NCBI GenBank assembly: GCA_945861435.1 | Contig: CAMAUX010000055.1 | Span: forward strand, 1 to 37,526 | DNA length: 37,526 nt | Direction of reading: 5' to 3' | Source of the DNA: Chthoniobacter flavus | GTDB taxonomy: Bacteria > Verrucomicrobiota > Verrucomicrobiia > Chthoniobacterales > Chthoniobacteraceae | In this document: piece by piece, positions 8,401-17,542 of the stretch | Layout: each line of letters opens with the position of its first letter | Numbering within the stretch: the first letter of the stretch is position 1 | Translations under genes and position numbers: made by a program | Notes under the pieces: generated by a model | Seen by the model: the letters and a program-made list of their open reading frames with translations, nothing else | Database searches by the model: none | Told to the model about the DNA's origin: nothing

Positions 8401-8739
8401 GGCTATCTAATCGACCGGATATGGCCTGCGATGCAATCCTGAAGGCTCTGTCTATAGCGCTTAATTAGATTCCCGCCCCGCGCCGTTTTGGCGGATCTGG
8501 CTGCGGGGGATGGCGGCTGAAATCGCCTCTTGTTCCGTCGGTTTTTATCTGACTGATCTCGTGCTGTTGCACAGCCTGTCAGCACCCCCGTGGTAGTGAT
8601 CTTCCGATGGTGTTCTGAAGCCCCGCAAATTGGGGTCCGCCACAGCGCCCGTCCTTGCGATGTCCGCCGATTGTGGGCCCCAAGGAGGCTGCTCCAACCC
8701 CGGAGGGATGGACGGGCCTGCGGGTGGATGCCGCACTCC
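8401..8739. other. Intergenic, no recognisable gene
   Basis: 339 bp between two leftward genes. Short frames on both strands (up to 76 codons) lack family resemblance and start signals. It should hold the promoter of the propeller gene on its left side and the end of the lipoprotein transcript on its right. I see no repeat of the families found elsewhere. Confidence 0.6.
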
Positions 8740-9219
8740 TCAGTACGGATTGGGGATGATGCGCACTTCCGGATTCAGGCAGTTGGAACTCCGGAAGATC
8801 GCCCCTGGGGCGCGGCTTGAGAGTTCGTAATTGCGCAGCACGAACTCTGGATAGAAGCCGTTGCTGGCGGGTTCGTAGACGGTGTCGCCGGAGAGCTTCC
8901 CATACAGGCGGTACTCAAAGCCGTTGTCGCTGCCGATGGTGTTGGTCTCGCGGTCGGGCGCCAGTTTGGACTGTTCGTTGAGCATCACGAGTTTGGCCTC
9001 GGACCATGATTGGCGCGGCCTGCGTACGAAGCCCCAGAACTTGTATTCAGTCTTAAAGAAACGGCGGCCGATAAAGTAGTCGCCCTCCGGTTCTGCGGCG
9101 ATCGCCGCGATCATCGCCGGGCGTCCGGCCTGCGCGTCGCGCCATTGGGGCGTCTGGCAGCCAGCCTGCATGGCGAGCGCGGTGGAAAGGGCGAGAAGTT
9201 TGAAGAGACGCGGATGCAT
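8740..9219 (-). CDS. Small putative lipoprotein of unknown function
   Basis: Starting at the ATG at 9219 gives 159 residues beginning [20 protein letters not shown] followed by Cys. This is a short basic-hydrophobic leader and a lipobox-like QAGC, so the protein is probably lipid-anchored, although Gln at -3 is not ideal. The open frame extends further upstream (to 9396), but that part has no leader and overlaps the region opposite the Nramp start, so I prefer 9219. The mature part is rich in aromatics and charges ([20 protein letters not shown]) and ends [14 protein letters not shown] do not recognise the family. It is divergent from the Nramp gene, 128 bp away. Confidence 0.65.
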   Translation of the reverse strand: MHPRLFKLLALSTALAMQAGCQTPQWRDAQAGRPAMIAAIAAEPEGDYFIGRRFFKTEYKFWGFVRRPRQSWSEAKLVMLNEQSKLAPDRETNTIGSDNGFEYRLYGKLSGDTVYEPASNGFYPEFVLRNYELSSRAPGAIFRSSNCLNPEVRIIPNPY

Positions 9220-9347
9220 GCCCCATGGCTCTAGCGATTCACTGCTATGCGCGCCATCCCGCAGTGTTGCATCAAGGGTGCGCCGCGGCCATCCCGGACT
9301 CGACATCGCGGATGTCCGGAACGAGAACGGGCGTCCACCGATCGTCC

Positions 9348-10664
9348 ATGCAACCTCGCAACCCCGTTCCCGAGTCCCCGTCTCTTCCGGAAGCATTCCG
9401 GACGGTGACCGTGCCGGCGGGTGGCTCGTTTCGGCGCAAGCTGCTGGCGTTTGCGGGGCCGGGGTTCCTTGTTTCTGTGGGGTACATGGATCCTGGCAAC
9501 TGGGCTACGGACCTCGCGGGCGGTGCGCGCTACGGGTACGGGCTCCTGTGGGTGATCCTGCTTTCGAACCTGATGGCGATGCTGCTGCAGCACCTGTGTG
9601 TGAAGCTTGGGGTCGCCACTGGACGCGATCTTGCGCAGGCCTGCCGGGATCATTACCCGAAGCCGGTGGCGTGGGGATTGTGGGTGGTGTGCGAGGTGGC
9701 CATCGCGGCGTGCGACCTTGCGGAGGTGGTGGGCTCGGCGATCGGGCTGCAGCTTCTCTTCGGGATTCCGCTGCTCTGGGGCTGTGCGATCACGGTGCTC
9801 GACGTGATGCTCGTGCTCCTTTTGCAGAACCGGGGATTCCGCTATGTGGAGGCGCTGGTGGTGACGCTGGTGCTGACCATCGGCGCATGTTTCCTCGCCG
9901 AGTTGCTGTTTGCCAAACCCAGCCCCGCCGGTATCGCTGCGGGGTTTGTGCCCACAGCCGAGTTGTTCCGCAACCGGGACATGCTCTTTGTGGCGATCGG
10001 GATTCTCGGTGCCACGGTGATGCCCCACAACCTCTACCTGCACTCCTCCATCGTGCAGACGCGCAACTTCGAACGCTCACCGGCTGGGCGTGCGGAGGCG
10101 ATCCGCTTTGGCACGATCGATTCCACCGTGGCGCTGCTCTTTGCGTTCTTCATCAATGCGGGGATCCTTGTGCTGGCGGCGGCTGCTTTTCATTTCAACG
10201 GTCACCCCGAGGTGGCGGAGATTCAGGATGCGCACCGGCTGCTGAGTCCGGTGCTCGGTGTGGGCGTGGCGAGCACCCTCTTTGCCCTCGCTTTGCTCGC
10301 CAGTGGTCAGAGTTCCACGCTCACGGGCACGCTTGCCGGACAGATCGTGATGGAGGGTTTCCTCAACCTGCGCATGACGCCGTGGCTGCGCCGGATGCTG
10401 ACCCGGATCGTGGCGGTGGTGCCTGCGATGCTTGTGATTGGGATTCTTGGCGAACACCAGACCACCAACTTGCTCATCTGGAGTCAGGTGATCCTCAGCA
10501 TGCAGCTCGGATTCGCCGTGGTGCCGCTGCTGTGTTTCACGGGTGATCCGGCCAAGATGGGCCCGTTCGTGAACCCGCTCTGGGTGAAGCTCCTCGCGTG
10601 GACGACGGCCGTTCTCATTATCGGCCTGAACCTGAAGTTGCTGGCCGATTTTTTCCTGTCCTGA
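9348..10664 (+). CDS. mntH: Nramp-family divalent metal (Mn2+/Fe2+) transporter
   Basis: From the ATG at 9348 the protein has 438 residues; the frame is open further upstream, but that part is not hydrophobic and looks non-coding. It is a polytopic inner-membrane protein. The Nramp signatures are intact: TM1 metal-site motif [11 protein letters not shown] (DPGN at 48-51) and TM6 motif [13 protein letters not shown] (MPHN at 225-228). It should import Mn2+ or related divalent metals driven by protons. It is followed 11 bp later by a uspA gene, an arrangement that suggests co-transcription; in some bacteria Nramp and Usp domains occur linked. No metal-responsive operator could be identified. 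Confidence 0.93.
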   Translation: MQPRNPVPESPSLPEAFRTVTVPAGGSFRRKLLAFAGPGFLVSVGYMDPGNWATDLAGGARYGYGLLWVILLSNLMAMLLQHLCVKLGVATGRDLAQACRDHYPKPVAWGLWVVCEVAIAACDLAEVVGSAIGLQLLFGIPLLWGCAITVLDVMLVLLLQNRGFRYVEALVVTLVLTIGACFLAELLFAKPSPAGIAAGFVPTAELFRNRDMLFVAIGILGATVMPHNLYLHSSIVQTRNFERSPAGRAEAIRFGTIDSTVALLFAFFINAGILVLAAAAFHFNGHPEVAEIQDAHRLLSPVLGVGVASTLFALALLASGQSSTLTGTLAGQIVMEGFLNLRMTPWLRRMLTRIVAVVPAMLVIGILGEHQTTNLLIWSQVILSMQLGFAVVPLLCFTGDPAKMGPFVNPLWVKLLAWTTAVLIIGLNLKLLADFFLS

Positions 10665-10675
10665 CCCAACCGGCC

Positions 10676-11101
10676 ATGTACCAGAAAATTCTCGTCGCGC
10701 TCGACCACTCGCCCGCCAACGTGCGTCTTCTCGCGCACGTCACGGAAGTGGCGCGCTTGAACGGAAGCGAACTCCTCCTGCTTCATGTGGCGGACGGCTG
10801 GGTTGCCCGCAATTTCGAACAACTCAATCTCGCTGACTCTGAGGAGATGCGTGAGGACTGGAGGCTTTTGGAGGAGGACGCCAGCCGGTTGCGGGCCGAG
10901 TCCGGGCTGGTGATCGAGACCCGCCTCGCGCTTGGCAGTCCGTCCGAGCAGATCTTGAAGGTCGCCAAGGACGAAGCCGTGGACCTCATCGCGCTTGCCT
11001 CCCACGGACACCGCCTGTTGGGCGATCTGCTCCACGGCAGCACGATTGACGCCGTGCGTCACGGGGCGCGCGTCCCGCTTCTGGTGATCCCGCCCGCCTG
11101 A
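10676..11101 (+). CDS. Universal stress protein, UspA family
   Basis: 141 residues starting MYQKILVALDHSPANVRLLA, the standard UspA opening with strand 1 and the nucleotide-binding Asp. The C-terminal half has DLIALASHGHRLLGDLLHGS and VPLLVIPPA, the family's phosphate-binding loop and last strand. It is a single-domain cytoplasmic protein that probably binds ATP. It starts 11 bp after the Nramp stop, so both are likely one operon; a role in regulating or protecting the transporter is a guess. Confidence 0.9.
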   Translation: MYQKILVALDHSPANVRLLAHVTEVARLNGSELLLLHVADGWVARNFEQLNLADSEEMREDWRLLEEDASRLRAESGLVIETRLALGSPSEQILKVAKDEAVDLIALASHGHRLLGDLLHGSTIDAVRHGARVPLLVIPPA

Positions 11102-11173
11102 AGCGACCGGCTGCCGCGGGTGGCGCACTCCGTTGTTCTCAAGCCCCATGGTTTGCCGTATGAGGAGCGGCTC

Positions 11174-11695
11174 ATGGAATCTCCTGACAGCGGCCCGATG
11201 AGCTCGAAGAGCCGCCAGACTTACCGGCGGTTGTTTTGGTTTCTGTCCGGTGCGGTGTTCAACTACCTGCTGATTGCGACGCCCTTCAAGTGGCTGCGTC
11301 TGCACACGGAGCTGCCTGTGTGGGCGGTCTCGGGCTGTTCCATCGCGGTGGGCAGCGTGGCCTTCTTCTTCTGGAATTACTTCGTCAACTTCCGCACGGA
11401 CGCCCGCAAGCGTGATGCGCTGTCCCGGTACTGCTGCGCGGTGGTGCTGATGTGGGCGACTTCGTCCGGGGTTCTCACCCTGCTCAAGGGCTTTGATGCC
11501 AGGATGCACCTCGACTTCGGCCCGGTGCATGTCGACCTCGATGTCGTTGCCACCCAGTTCTTCCTGAGCTGGCTGAAGTTTCTCCTCTACCACCTCTGGG
11601 TCTTCCCCCTTCCGAAGGATTCCCCCTCGCCCGAGCCGCATCCCGCTGCTCACAAAGCGTCCGCCGCCGCAGACTCCACCGCAGCTGTTTCATAG
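11174..11695 (+). CDS. GtrA-like small membrane protein
   Basis: The ATG at 11174 is preceded by a good ribosome binding site (GAGGAG, 8 bp upstream), which decides the start against the in-frame ATG at 11120. It encodes 173 residues with about four membrane segments: FLSGAVFNYLLIATPF, AVSGCSIAVGSVAFFFWNYF, CCAVVLMWATSSGVLTLL and TQFFLSWLKFLLYHLWVF. The phrase FFFWNYFVNFRTDARKRDAL recalls the NKxWTFR block of GtrA-like proteins, which move lipid-linked sugars or accompany glycosyltransferases. The tail (about 155-173) is Ala/Pro/Ser rich. No glycosyltransferase lies next to it. The family call is moderate. Confidence 0.6.
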   Translation: MESPDSGPMSSKSRQTYRRLFWFLSGAVFNYLLIATPFKWLRLHTELPVWAVSGCSIAVGSVAFFFWNYFVNFRTDARKRDALSRYCCAVVLMWATSSGVLTLLKGFDARMHLDFGPVHVDLDVVATQFFLSWLKFLLYHLWVFPLPKDSPSPEPHPAAHKASAAADSTAAVS

Positions 11696-11784
11696 TGCTG
11701 GGTTTTGCGGGACTGCGACGGGGGTGCGGGAGAGTCTTGCGCTCACTGGGCGTGGGGAATTAATCTCCGCGCCCTTTTCCGGCC

Positions 11785-12933
11785 ATGGATTCGCCTGACC
11801 TTCTTTACCTCGACAACAACGCGACGACGCAGGTGGACCCGGCGGTGTTGGATGAAATGCTGCCCTTTTTGCGCGAGCATTACGGCAACCCCTCCAGCGG
11901 TTACCGGATCGGGAAGCAGGTCGCCCAGGCTCTTGCCACCGCTCGCGAACGTGTTTCCGGGCTTCTTGGTTGCGAACCCTCCGAGATTCTCTTCACGAGT
12001 TGCGGCACTGAGTCCACGGACGCCGCCATCCACTCTGCGCTGGCGCTGGACCGCGATCGTCAGCACATCGTCACGACGCGGGTGGAGCATTCCGCCACGC
12101 TCAAGACTGCGGAGATTCTTGCCAGGCGCGGGTATGAGGTCACGTGGATCGAAGTCGACAGCCGCGGGCAGGTGGACCTGGATGAACTCGAGCGCGCCAT
12201 TCGACCGGACACGGCGCTGGTGAGCATCATGTGGGCGAACAATGAGACCGGCGTGCTCTTCCCCACCGAGGACATCGCCGCGATCGTCCGCCAGAAGGGC
12301 ACGCTGTTTCATACCGACGCCGTGCAGGTCATTGGCAAGCTGCCTGTCCGGCTTTCTGACGGCCGTGTCAGCTTCCTCTCCCTCTCGGGTCACAAGCTCC
12401 ATTGTCCGAAAGGCGTGGGCGCACTCTACGTCAACAAGCGCACCAAGTTCGTCCCCTTTCTTACTGGAGGCGGTCAGGAAAGCGGGCGCCGTGCGGGTAC
12501 GGAGAACGTTGCCTCCATCGTCGGTCTCGGCAAGGCGTGTGAACTCGCCGCCACCCACATGGACCACGAGGCCATCGCCGTGCGCGCCTTGCGCGATCGG
12601 TTTGAGAACGGGATCCTCGAGAGTGTCTCTGGCACGCAAGTGAACGGTGATCGTGAGCACCGCCTGCCGAACACAAGCAGCCTCGCCTTCGACGCGATTG
12701 ATTCCGAGGCCGTGCTCCTGCTGCTCGACCAGCGCGGCCTCTGCTGCTCCTCTGGATCCGCCTGCACCACGGGCTCCCTGCACGCCTCCCACGTGCTCAA
12801 GGCCATGGGCTTCTCGGACAATCGCGCGCGTTCCAGCCTGCGGTTCTCCTTCGGCCGGTTCAACTCCGAGGCCGATGTCGACCGCGCGCTCGAGATCGTT
12901 CCCGAGGTGATCGCCAAGCTGCGCCGCTCCTAG
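11785..12933 (+). CDS. Cysteine desulfurase (NifS/IscS class)
   Basis: 382 residues. It removes sulfur from cysteine through PLP and an active-site cysteine persulfide, feeding Fe-S cluster or thio-cofactor assembly. Visible: LYLDNNATTQVDP at the N-terminus, His102 in RVEHSATLKT (stacks on PLP), ANNETG (151-156), the PLP lysine Lys204 in SLSGHKLHCPKG, and the catalytic Cys327 in SSGSACTTGS, with the RSSLRFSFGR block near the C-terminus. The SGSAC loop with no insertion fits the NifS/IscS class rather than SufS. No scaffold or regulator gene is adjacent, so the target pathway cannot be told from context. Confidence 0.93.
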   Translation: MDSPDLLYLDNNATTQVDPAVLDEMLPFLREHYGNPSSGYRIGKQVAQALATARERVSGLLGCEPSEILFTSCGTESTDAAIHSALALDRDRQHIVTTRVEHSATLKTAEILARRGYEVTWIEVDSRGQVDLDELERAIRPDTALVSIMWANNETGVLFPTEDIAAIVRQKGTLFHTDAVQVIGKLPVRLSDGRVSFLSLSGHKLHCPKGVGALYVNKRTKFVPFLTGGGQESGRRAGTENVASIVGLGKACELAATHMDHEAIAVRALRDRFENGILESVSGTQVNGDREHRLPNTSSLAFDAIDSEAVLLLLDQRGLCCSSGSACTTGSLHASHVLKAMGFSDNRARSSLRFSFGRFNSEADVDRALEIVPEVIAKLRRS

Positions 12934-13005
12934 GCGGCGCGCCTCTCTGTGCGAGGCGGCGCTGGTGTGGGGGCAGTCCCCGCTCCGCAGCCAGATGACA
13001 GGTGT

Positions 13006-14133
13006 CTATTCCACCAGGAAGCGGTACACCGTCGTGCTGCGCAACTCCTGACCCGGGCGCAGCACCGAGCACGGAAACGAGGGCTGGTTCGGCGAGTCTG
13101 GATAATGCTGGGTTTCCAGACACAACCCCGTCCGGAATCCGTGGGGAGCGCCTTTTTTTCCAGTCGTCGTTCCATCGAGAAAATTGCCGCAATAGAACTG
13201 GAGGCCGGGCTCGGTGGTGAGGACTTCCAGGACGCGGCCGGATTCGGGTTCGCGGACCCGTGCTGCAAGGGCGAGGCGACCGTCCTGTGCGTTGAGCACG
13301 AAGTTGTGGTCGTATCCGCGTCCGAAGCGCAGTTGTTCGTCCTCCGTCTCGACCCTTTCGCCGACGAGGTGTGGGGTGCGGAAATCGAGTGGGGATCCTG
13401 AGAGCGGGCGCAGTTCGCCGGTGGGGATGAGGTCGGCGCCCACGGGGGTGAAGCGGTCGGCGTGGATGGTGACTTCGTGGCCGAGGATATCGCCGGTCCC
13501 CTCGCCGCGGAGATTGAAGAAGGTGTGCTGGGTGAGGTTTACGGGCGTGGCGCGGTCGCTCGTTGCATGGTAGTCGATGCGCCATTGCCCGTCCGGGCTC
13601 AGCCAGTAGGTCACGTGGACGAGGAGGTTGCCGGGGTATCCTTCGTCGCCATCGGTACTGAGATGGGTGAGGCGCAATCCTTGTCCGTGCTCGCCTGCAA
13701 GCGGCTCGGCTTTCCACACCGCCTTGTCGAAGCCCTTGAGCCCGCCGTGCAGCGCACACGGAATTCCTGCGGGATGATTGTTCGTGGCGAGCTGGTATTC
13801 CCGGCCATCCAGTGCGAATCGGCCGTTCGCGATCCGGTTGCCAAAGCGACCGACCACCGCCCCGAAGTAGGGGTTGCCGCGTTCATATTCTGCAAGCGTG
13901 CCGAGTCCGAGCACCACGTCCGCCGTGCGTCCCGCGCGGTCCGGAGCTTCGAGACTCACGACAATCGCGCCGAAGGTGATCACCCGCATGCGCACGCCGC
14001 TCTGGCTCGAAAGCGTGTACATCTCCACAAGTTGGCCATCTGCGGTGCGACCAAAAGGCTCTGCCATTGGGAGGGGAGCGGCTCCCTGCGGGGGAGCACC
14101 GGAATGATCGGCGGCGGATGGACTTTCCTTCAT
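13006..14133 (-). CDS. galM: Aldose 1-epimerase (galactose mutarotase)
   Basis: 375 residues from the ATG at 14133; a second possible start at 14067 gives 353 residues and begins just before the domain (MAEPFGRTADGQLVEMYTL). It interconverts alpha and beta anomers of hexoses such as galactose or glucose. Family marks: FGAIVVSLEAPDR, VVGRFGNRIANGRF, CALHGGLKGFDKAVW with His129, the catalytic His203 in NLTQHTFFNL, GYDHNF (273-278) and the catalytic Glu340 in GLCLETQHYPDSPN. There is no signal peptide in the chosen reading, so it is cytoplasmic. It is convergent with the cysteine desulfurase and divergent from the TerC gene. Confidence 0.93.
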   Translation of the reverse strand: MKESPSAADHSGAPPQGAAPLPMAEPFGRTADGQLVEMYTLSSQSGVRMRVITFGAIVVSLEAPDRAGRTADVVLGLGTLAEYERGNPYFGAVVGRFGNRIANGRFALDGREYQLATNNHPAGIPCALHGGLKGFDKAVWKAEPLAGEHGQGLRLTHLSTDGDEGYPGNLLVHVTYWLSPDGQWRIDYHATSDRATPVNLTQHTFFNLRGEGTGDILGHEVTIHADRFTPVGADLIPTGELRPLSGSPLDFRTPHLVGERVETEDEQLRFGRGYDHNFVLNAQDGRLALAARVREPESGRVLEVLTTEPGLQFYCGNFLDGTTTGKKGAPHGFRTGLCLETQHYPDSPNQPSFPCSVLRPGQELRSTTVYRFLVE

Positions 14134-14310
14134 GGGAGGAAAGCTAAACGCAAAGTGCTGCGGCTTGTAGCGGGAATTGAGGTGGGCAAGCCATGAAACC
14201 GTGAAGCAGGAGGCGGGGCGGGAGGTGGAGGTTCCAATGCGAGGCAGCCTCAGGCGGTGGTCGGTTGCCATTCTGTAATGCAAGTTTCCTGCACGCGGTC
14301 TTCATTCAAT

Positions 14311-14339
14311 TTGAGGCAGGGCCCGTATACGGCTAGGGT
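14311..14339 (+). promoter_or_regulatory. Possible promoter of the TerC-family gene
   Basis: TTGAGG (14311-14316) and TAGGGT (14334-14339) with a 17-base spacer sit just ahead of the gene starting at 14352. The match to a sigma-70 promoter is weak, and position 14339 is too close to the ATG for a leader of useful length. No riboswitch-like fold of the yybP-ykoY type is evident. Confidence 0.2.
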
Positions 14340-14351
14340 AGGCCCATCCTC

Positions 14352-15167
14352 ATGCCTGCGTTCTCAGAACTTACCAGCATCCTGCCCGTCCTGTTCTCGC
14401 TTGTCCTAGTCGAGACTCTGTTGTCGGTGGACAACGCGCTGGCGATCGCCTCCATGGCGTCCCATCTTCCCCCGGACAAGCAAAAGCTCGCGCTGCGTCT
14501 TGGCATCATTGGTGCCTATTTGTTCCGTGGAGTCTGCCTCTTTGCGGCGGGCTTCATCGTTCATAATCCGTGGCTCAAGGCGCTTGGCGCGCTTTACCTC
14601 GTCTACCTGATGGCCTCCCATCTGAGCGAGAAAGAGGGGGGAGACGGAGGACAGGGCTTGCGCGCGGGTGCCGCCAGTTTCTGGGGAACCGTGCTGCAGA
14701 TCGAACTGTTGGACCTCTCGGTGAGCCTCGACAATGTGGTGGCTGCAGTCGCCTTGGACGATCGGCTCTGGGTGGTCATCACGGGCGTGTTCATTGGCAT
14801 CCTCGCCCTGCGTTTTCTCGCAGGCGTCTGCATCGAGCTCGTTGAGCGTTTCCCGGTGCTCAACCACACGGCCTTCCTGCTGATCGGATTCGTGGGGATG
14901 CTCCTGCTGACGGAGCTAGGCGCTCAGCACTTCGGACATCCGTTGCATCTGGGGCCTGTGGTGAAGATGGGCGGGATCATTACCATCGTGGGCATCAGCA
15001 TTGTACACGAGCAAAGCGCTGTCATGCGGCGCATCTGCACTCCGCTGCTCTTTCTCGGGCGCCCGCTTCTGCGCGCCATTCACCTGTCCGTGCAACTCCC
15101 GCTGAGGCCATTCGCCCTGCTTCTCCGCGCCCTCCGCCCAGCGCGGGGGAAGGACTCCGCGGACTAA
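14352..15167 (+). CDS. TerC-family integral membrane protein
   Basis: 271 residues with seven or so membrane helices. The two halves carry the TerC signatures LVETLLSVDNALAIA (about 19-33) and IELLDLSVSLDNVVAA (about 117-132), each with an acidic residue and the S-(V/L)-DN motif thought to bind a metal ion. Members include tellurite-resistance TerC and Alx/MeeF-type Mn2+ exporters. The tail is basic (RALRPARGKDSAD) and probably cytoplasmic. An Nramp importer lies 3.7 kb away on the same strand, which makes manganese handling an attractive but unproven role. Confidence 0.85.
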   Translation: MPAFSELTSILPVLFSLVLVETLLSVDNALAIASMASHLPPDKQKLALRLGIIGAYLFRGVCLFAAGFIVHNPWLKALGALYLVYLMASHLSEKEGGDGGQGLRAGAASFWGTVLQIELLDLSVSLDNVVAAVALDDRLWVVITGVFIGILALRFLAGVCIELVERFPVLNHTAFLLIGFVGMLLLTELGAQHFGHPLHLGPVVKMGGIITIVGISIVHEQSAVMRRICTPLLFLGRPLLRAIHLSVQLPLRPFALLLRALRPARGKDSAD

Positions 15168-15250
15168 GCGCAGCCCCGAGCGAAAGCACGCGCAGGATCT
15201 GGAGGCAGGTGCTCAGACGCCGCCTGCGCCAGAGACTAGGAAACGCAGGG

Positions 15251-15281
15251 GACGCTGGGACGCTGGGACGCTGGGACGCTG
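15251..15281 (+). repeat. 8-bp tandem repeat (GACGCTGG)n
   Basis: Nearly four perfect copies of GACGCTGG between the convergent TerC and oxidoreductase genes, 13 bp from the oxidoreductase stop codon. It is a small VNTR-like tract with no obvious role. Confidence 0.9.
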
Positions 15282-15294
15282 TCGGGTCTGGAAC

Positions 15295-16428
15295 CTACTG
15301 CAGCGACCACTCAGGCAACGGCAGCACGGCGCCATTCTGCTGGGCCGACTGGTGTGCAAGGATGCCGCAGAGGGTGATGTTCGCGGACTGTACCGCGTTG
15401 GGATAGCCCTCGCCCGTGCCGCGCAGCAGTTCCACGAACTGGTGCACGAGGTGCGGATGCGATCCTCCATGTCCGCCGCCTTGGATGAAGCTGAGGTGCT
15501 CGTCCCCCTCCTTGTCCGAATACACGCCGCCTTTGGTGAAGCCCGCGATTTCCTTGGGGAGGAGATGACCGAAGTCGGGGCATTCCATCTCGCTCGGGAT
15601 CTCGGGTTCCGGCTTCTTGGCGGTATGGAGGACGAGCGGGCGCCCTTCCACCAGAGGCCACTCGACGGCCTGCTTGGATCCGTAGACCTCGAAGCTCTCG
15701 CGGTACTGGCGGGCGACGTCGAAGAGGGAGCGGTACACATGGGCGCTCAGGTCGCTGTCCTTGAACTTGATGTGGGTGGTCTCCACGGCAAACGGGCTTC
15801 CGTAGCAACTGTGCATCTCCTCGCGGATGGTGCCCGATCCGAAGCAGCTCACATGCGAGGCTTGGTTGCGAGCGAGACCCAGCACCGGGCCCACGCAGTG
15901 CGTGGCGTAGTACATCGGAGGCAGGCCGGGCCAGTAGCCGGGCCATCCATCCATGTCCTGCTGATGGCTTGCCTTTAGGAACTGCAATCTGCCCAGCTTC
16001 CCCTCCCGGTAAAGCTCTTGCATGAAGAGGAACTCCCGCGCGTACACCACCGTTTCCATCATCATGTAGCGGAGTCCCGTTTGGGCACACAGGTCCACGA
16101 TCGCCTTGCAGTCCTCGACCGAGGTCGCCATTGGGACGGTGCAGGCCACGTGCTTGCCTGCACGCAGTGCCTGCAGCGTCTGCTCGGCATGATTGGGAAT
16201 CGGCGTGTTGATGTGCACGGCATCGATTGCGGGATCCTTCAGCAGTTCTGCGTAGTCCGTGTACCGCTTCTCGACCCCGAACTTGTCCCCCACCTCCCGC
16301 AATGTCTCTGGGTTGCGCTGGCAGATCGCCGCCAGTTCTGCATTCGGATGCCGCTGGTAGATCGGGATGAATTCCGCACCGAAACCGAGGCCGATGATTG
16401 CGACGCGTGGACGGGTGAGCTGGGACAT
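15295..16428 (-). CDS. Gfo/Idh/MocA-family oxidoreductase
   Basis: From the ATG at 16428 the protein has 377 residues starting MSQLTRPRVAIIGLGFGAEF, the Rossmann NAD(P)-binding loop. A further in-frame ATG at 16521 would add a proline-rich leader and is less likely. Residues 67-103 read AIDAVHINTPIPNH...GKHVACTVPMATS: the position normally holding the EKP motif with its catalytic lysine is TVP here. The rest is the usual alpha/beta C-terminal domain with many aromatic and His residues (QDMDGWPGYWPGLPPMYYAT; GGGHGGSHPHLVHQF). It is cytoplasmic and probably oxidises or epimerises a sugar or cyclitol. The gene is divergent from an AraC-type regulator 183 bp away. Confidence 0.88.
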   Translation of the reverse strand: MSQLTRPRVAIIGLGFGAEFIPIYQRHPNAELAAICQRNPETLREVGDKFGVEKRYTDYAELLKDPAIDAVHINTPIPNHAEQTLQALRAGKHVACTVPMATSVEDCKAIVDLCAQTGLRYMMMETVVYAREFLFMQELYREGKLGRLQFLKASHQQDMDGWPGYWPGLPPMYYATHCVGPVLGLARNQASHVSCFGSGTIREEMHSCYGSPFAVETTHIKFKDSDLSAHVYRSLFDVARQYRESFEVYGSKQAVEWPLVEGRPLVLHTAKKPEPEIPSEMECPDFGHLLPKEIAGFTKGGVYSDKEGDEHLSFIQGGGHGGSHPHLVHQFVELLRGTGEGYPNAVQSANITLCGILAHQSAQQNGAVLPLPEWSLQ

Positions 16429-16611
16429 GGAGTGAGGGGTTGGGGATCGTTTGGGGATGGATGCCGCGGGCGGCGGGGACGCAGGTTGCATTATGAAATG
16501 CCAGCCTTGTGCGCAAGCCACACGGCGGAGTGAGCGTCCTCAATTCCAAACATAGACGGGCGCCCGGCGGGCTTCTTGTGGAGGGACGACATTTTTTGTT
16601 AAAAGTCAGCC

Positions 16612-17511
16612 ATGCCACGCCGCACTCCTCCGCCCGCCGCAGAAGGCTGCAAACAGTCGCGGACCTATCGGAAGGCACGCCGCCCCACGCCGCCGCACCC
16701 GGTGCCGGCAGACCACGCCCCGGCGAAGGTTCGCAACCTCAGCCCCGCGGCGCGCCGCGACCGCTTCCTGCGCCAGGCGGGTGACCTCGCGCAGTTCACC
16801 CACCTCTTCGATCACCTTCCGCACCTCGCCTTTTTTGCGAAGGACCGTGACCTCCGGCTCGTGCTGGCGAGCGAGCGTTTCTGTCGTCACCTTGGATTTG
16901 CGGACGCCTCCGGGCTGTTGGGTCGCGACGACTTTGCGCTCTTCCCGCGTCCTCTTGCGGAGAAGTTTCGCGCCGACGACGAGTGGATTCTCCGGAACGC
17001 CGCACCCATCACGAACCGTGTTGAGCTCTTCCTCAGCCAGCAGGGCATTCCCGACTGGTTCATCACGCAGAAGCTTCCGGTGCTCGACCGCAATGGATCA
17101 CCGTGTGGCGTGATGGGCGTGGTCCAGCCCTACGACCGGGAGCGCAGTCTCGTCACTGGTGATGCGGCCGCCCTCGAGGCAGCCAACCTCTTCCGCGAGG
17201 ATCCGGGCCGCCGCTGGCAGATCCCGGATGTGGCGCGCTACGTCGGTCTTTCCCCGCGCCACTTCGACCGCAAGTTCAAGGACAGCTTCGGCGTCGGTCC
17301 GCAGGCGTATCTTCTGAAAACCCGCATTCATGGGGCTTGCGAGGCGTTGCGGGAGCCGGGTGCGCGGATTGCGGACATTGCGCTGCGTCTTGGGTTTTGC
17401 GATCAGAGCGCTTTCACCGCGCAGTTCCGTCAGCAGATGGGGCTGACACCGCTGCGTTACCAGAAGCAGTACCGTCGTCAGGATCAGCCTCCGCAGGAGG
17501 TGGTTCCCTAG
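16612..17511 (+). CDS. PAS-AraC family transcriptional regulator
   Basis: 299 residues. A basic, proline-rich N-terminus (1-50) is followed by a PAS-like sensor domain at about 60-178 (FDHLPHLAFFAKDRDLRLVL; LGRDDFALFPRPLAEKF; QKLPVLDRNGSPCGVMGVVQ). A C-terminal AraC DNA-binding domain spans about 195-290, with both helix-turn-helix units visible (IPDVARYVGLSPRHFDRKFK and IADIALRLGFCDQSAFTAQF). AraC proteins with such sensors often control sugar-use genes. The divergent neighbour, a Gfo/Idh/MocA oxidoreductase, is the natural target. The signal is unknown. Confidence 0.88.
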   Translation: MPRRTPPPAAEGCKQSRTYRKARRPTPPHPVPADHAPAKVRNLSPAARRDRFLRQAGDLAQFTHLFDHLPHLAFFAKDRDLRLVLASERFCRHLGFADASGLLGRDDFALFPRPLAEKFRADDEWILRNAAPITNRVELFLSQQGIPDWFITQKLPVLDRNGSPCGVMGVVQPYDRERSLVTGDAAALEAANLFREDPGRRWQIPDVARYVGLSPRHFDRKFKDSFGVGPQAYLLKTRIHGACEALREPGARIADIALRLGFCDQSAFTAQFRQQMGLTPLRYQKQYRRQDQPPQEVVP

Positions 17512-17542
17512 AAGTGCAGGCCGCCGGTCTGAGGGTGTCGGT

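Noticed and set aside
14284-14351. A Mn2+ riboswitch (yybP-ykoY type) ahead of the TerC gene
   Set aside because: The leader is under 70 bases and no matching conserved loops were found.
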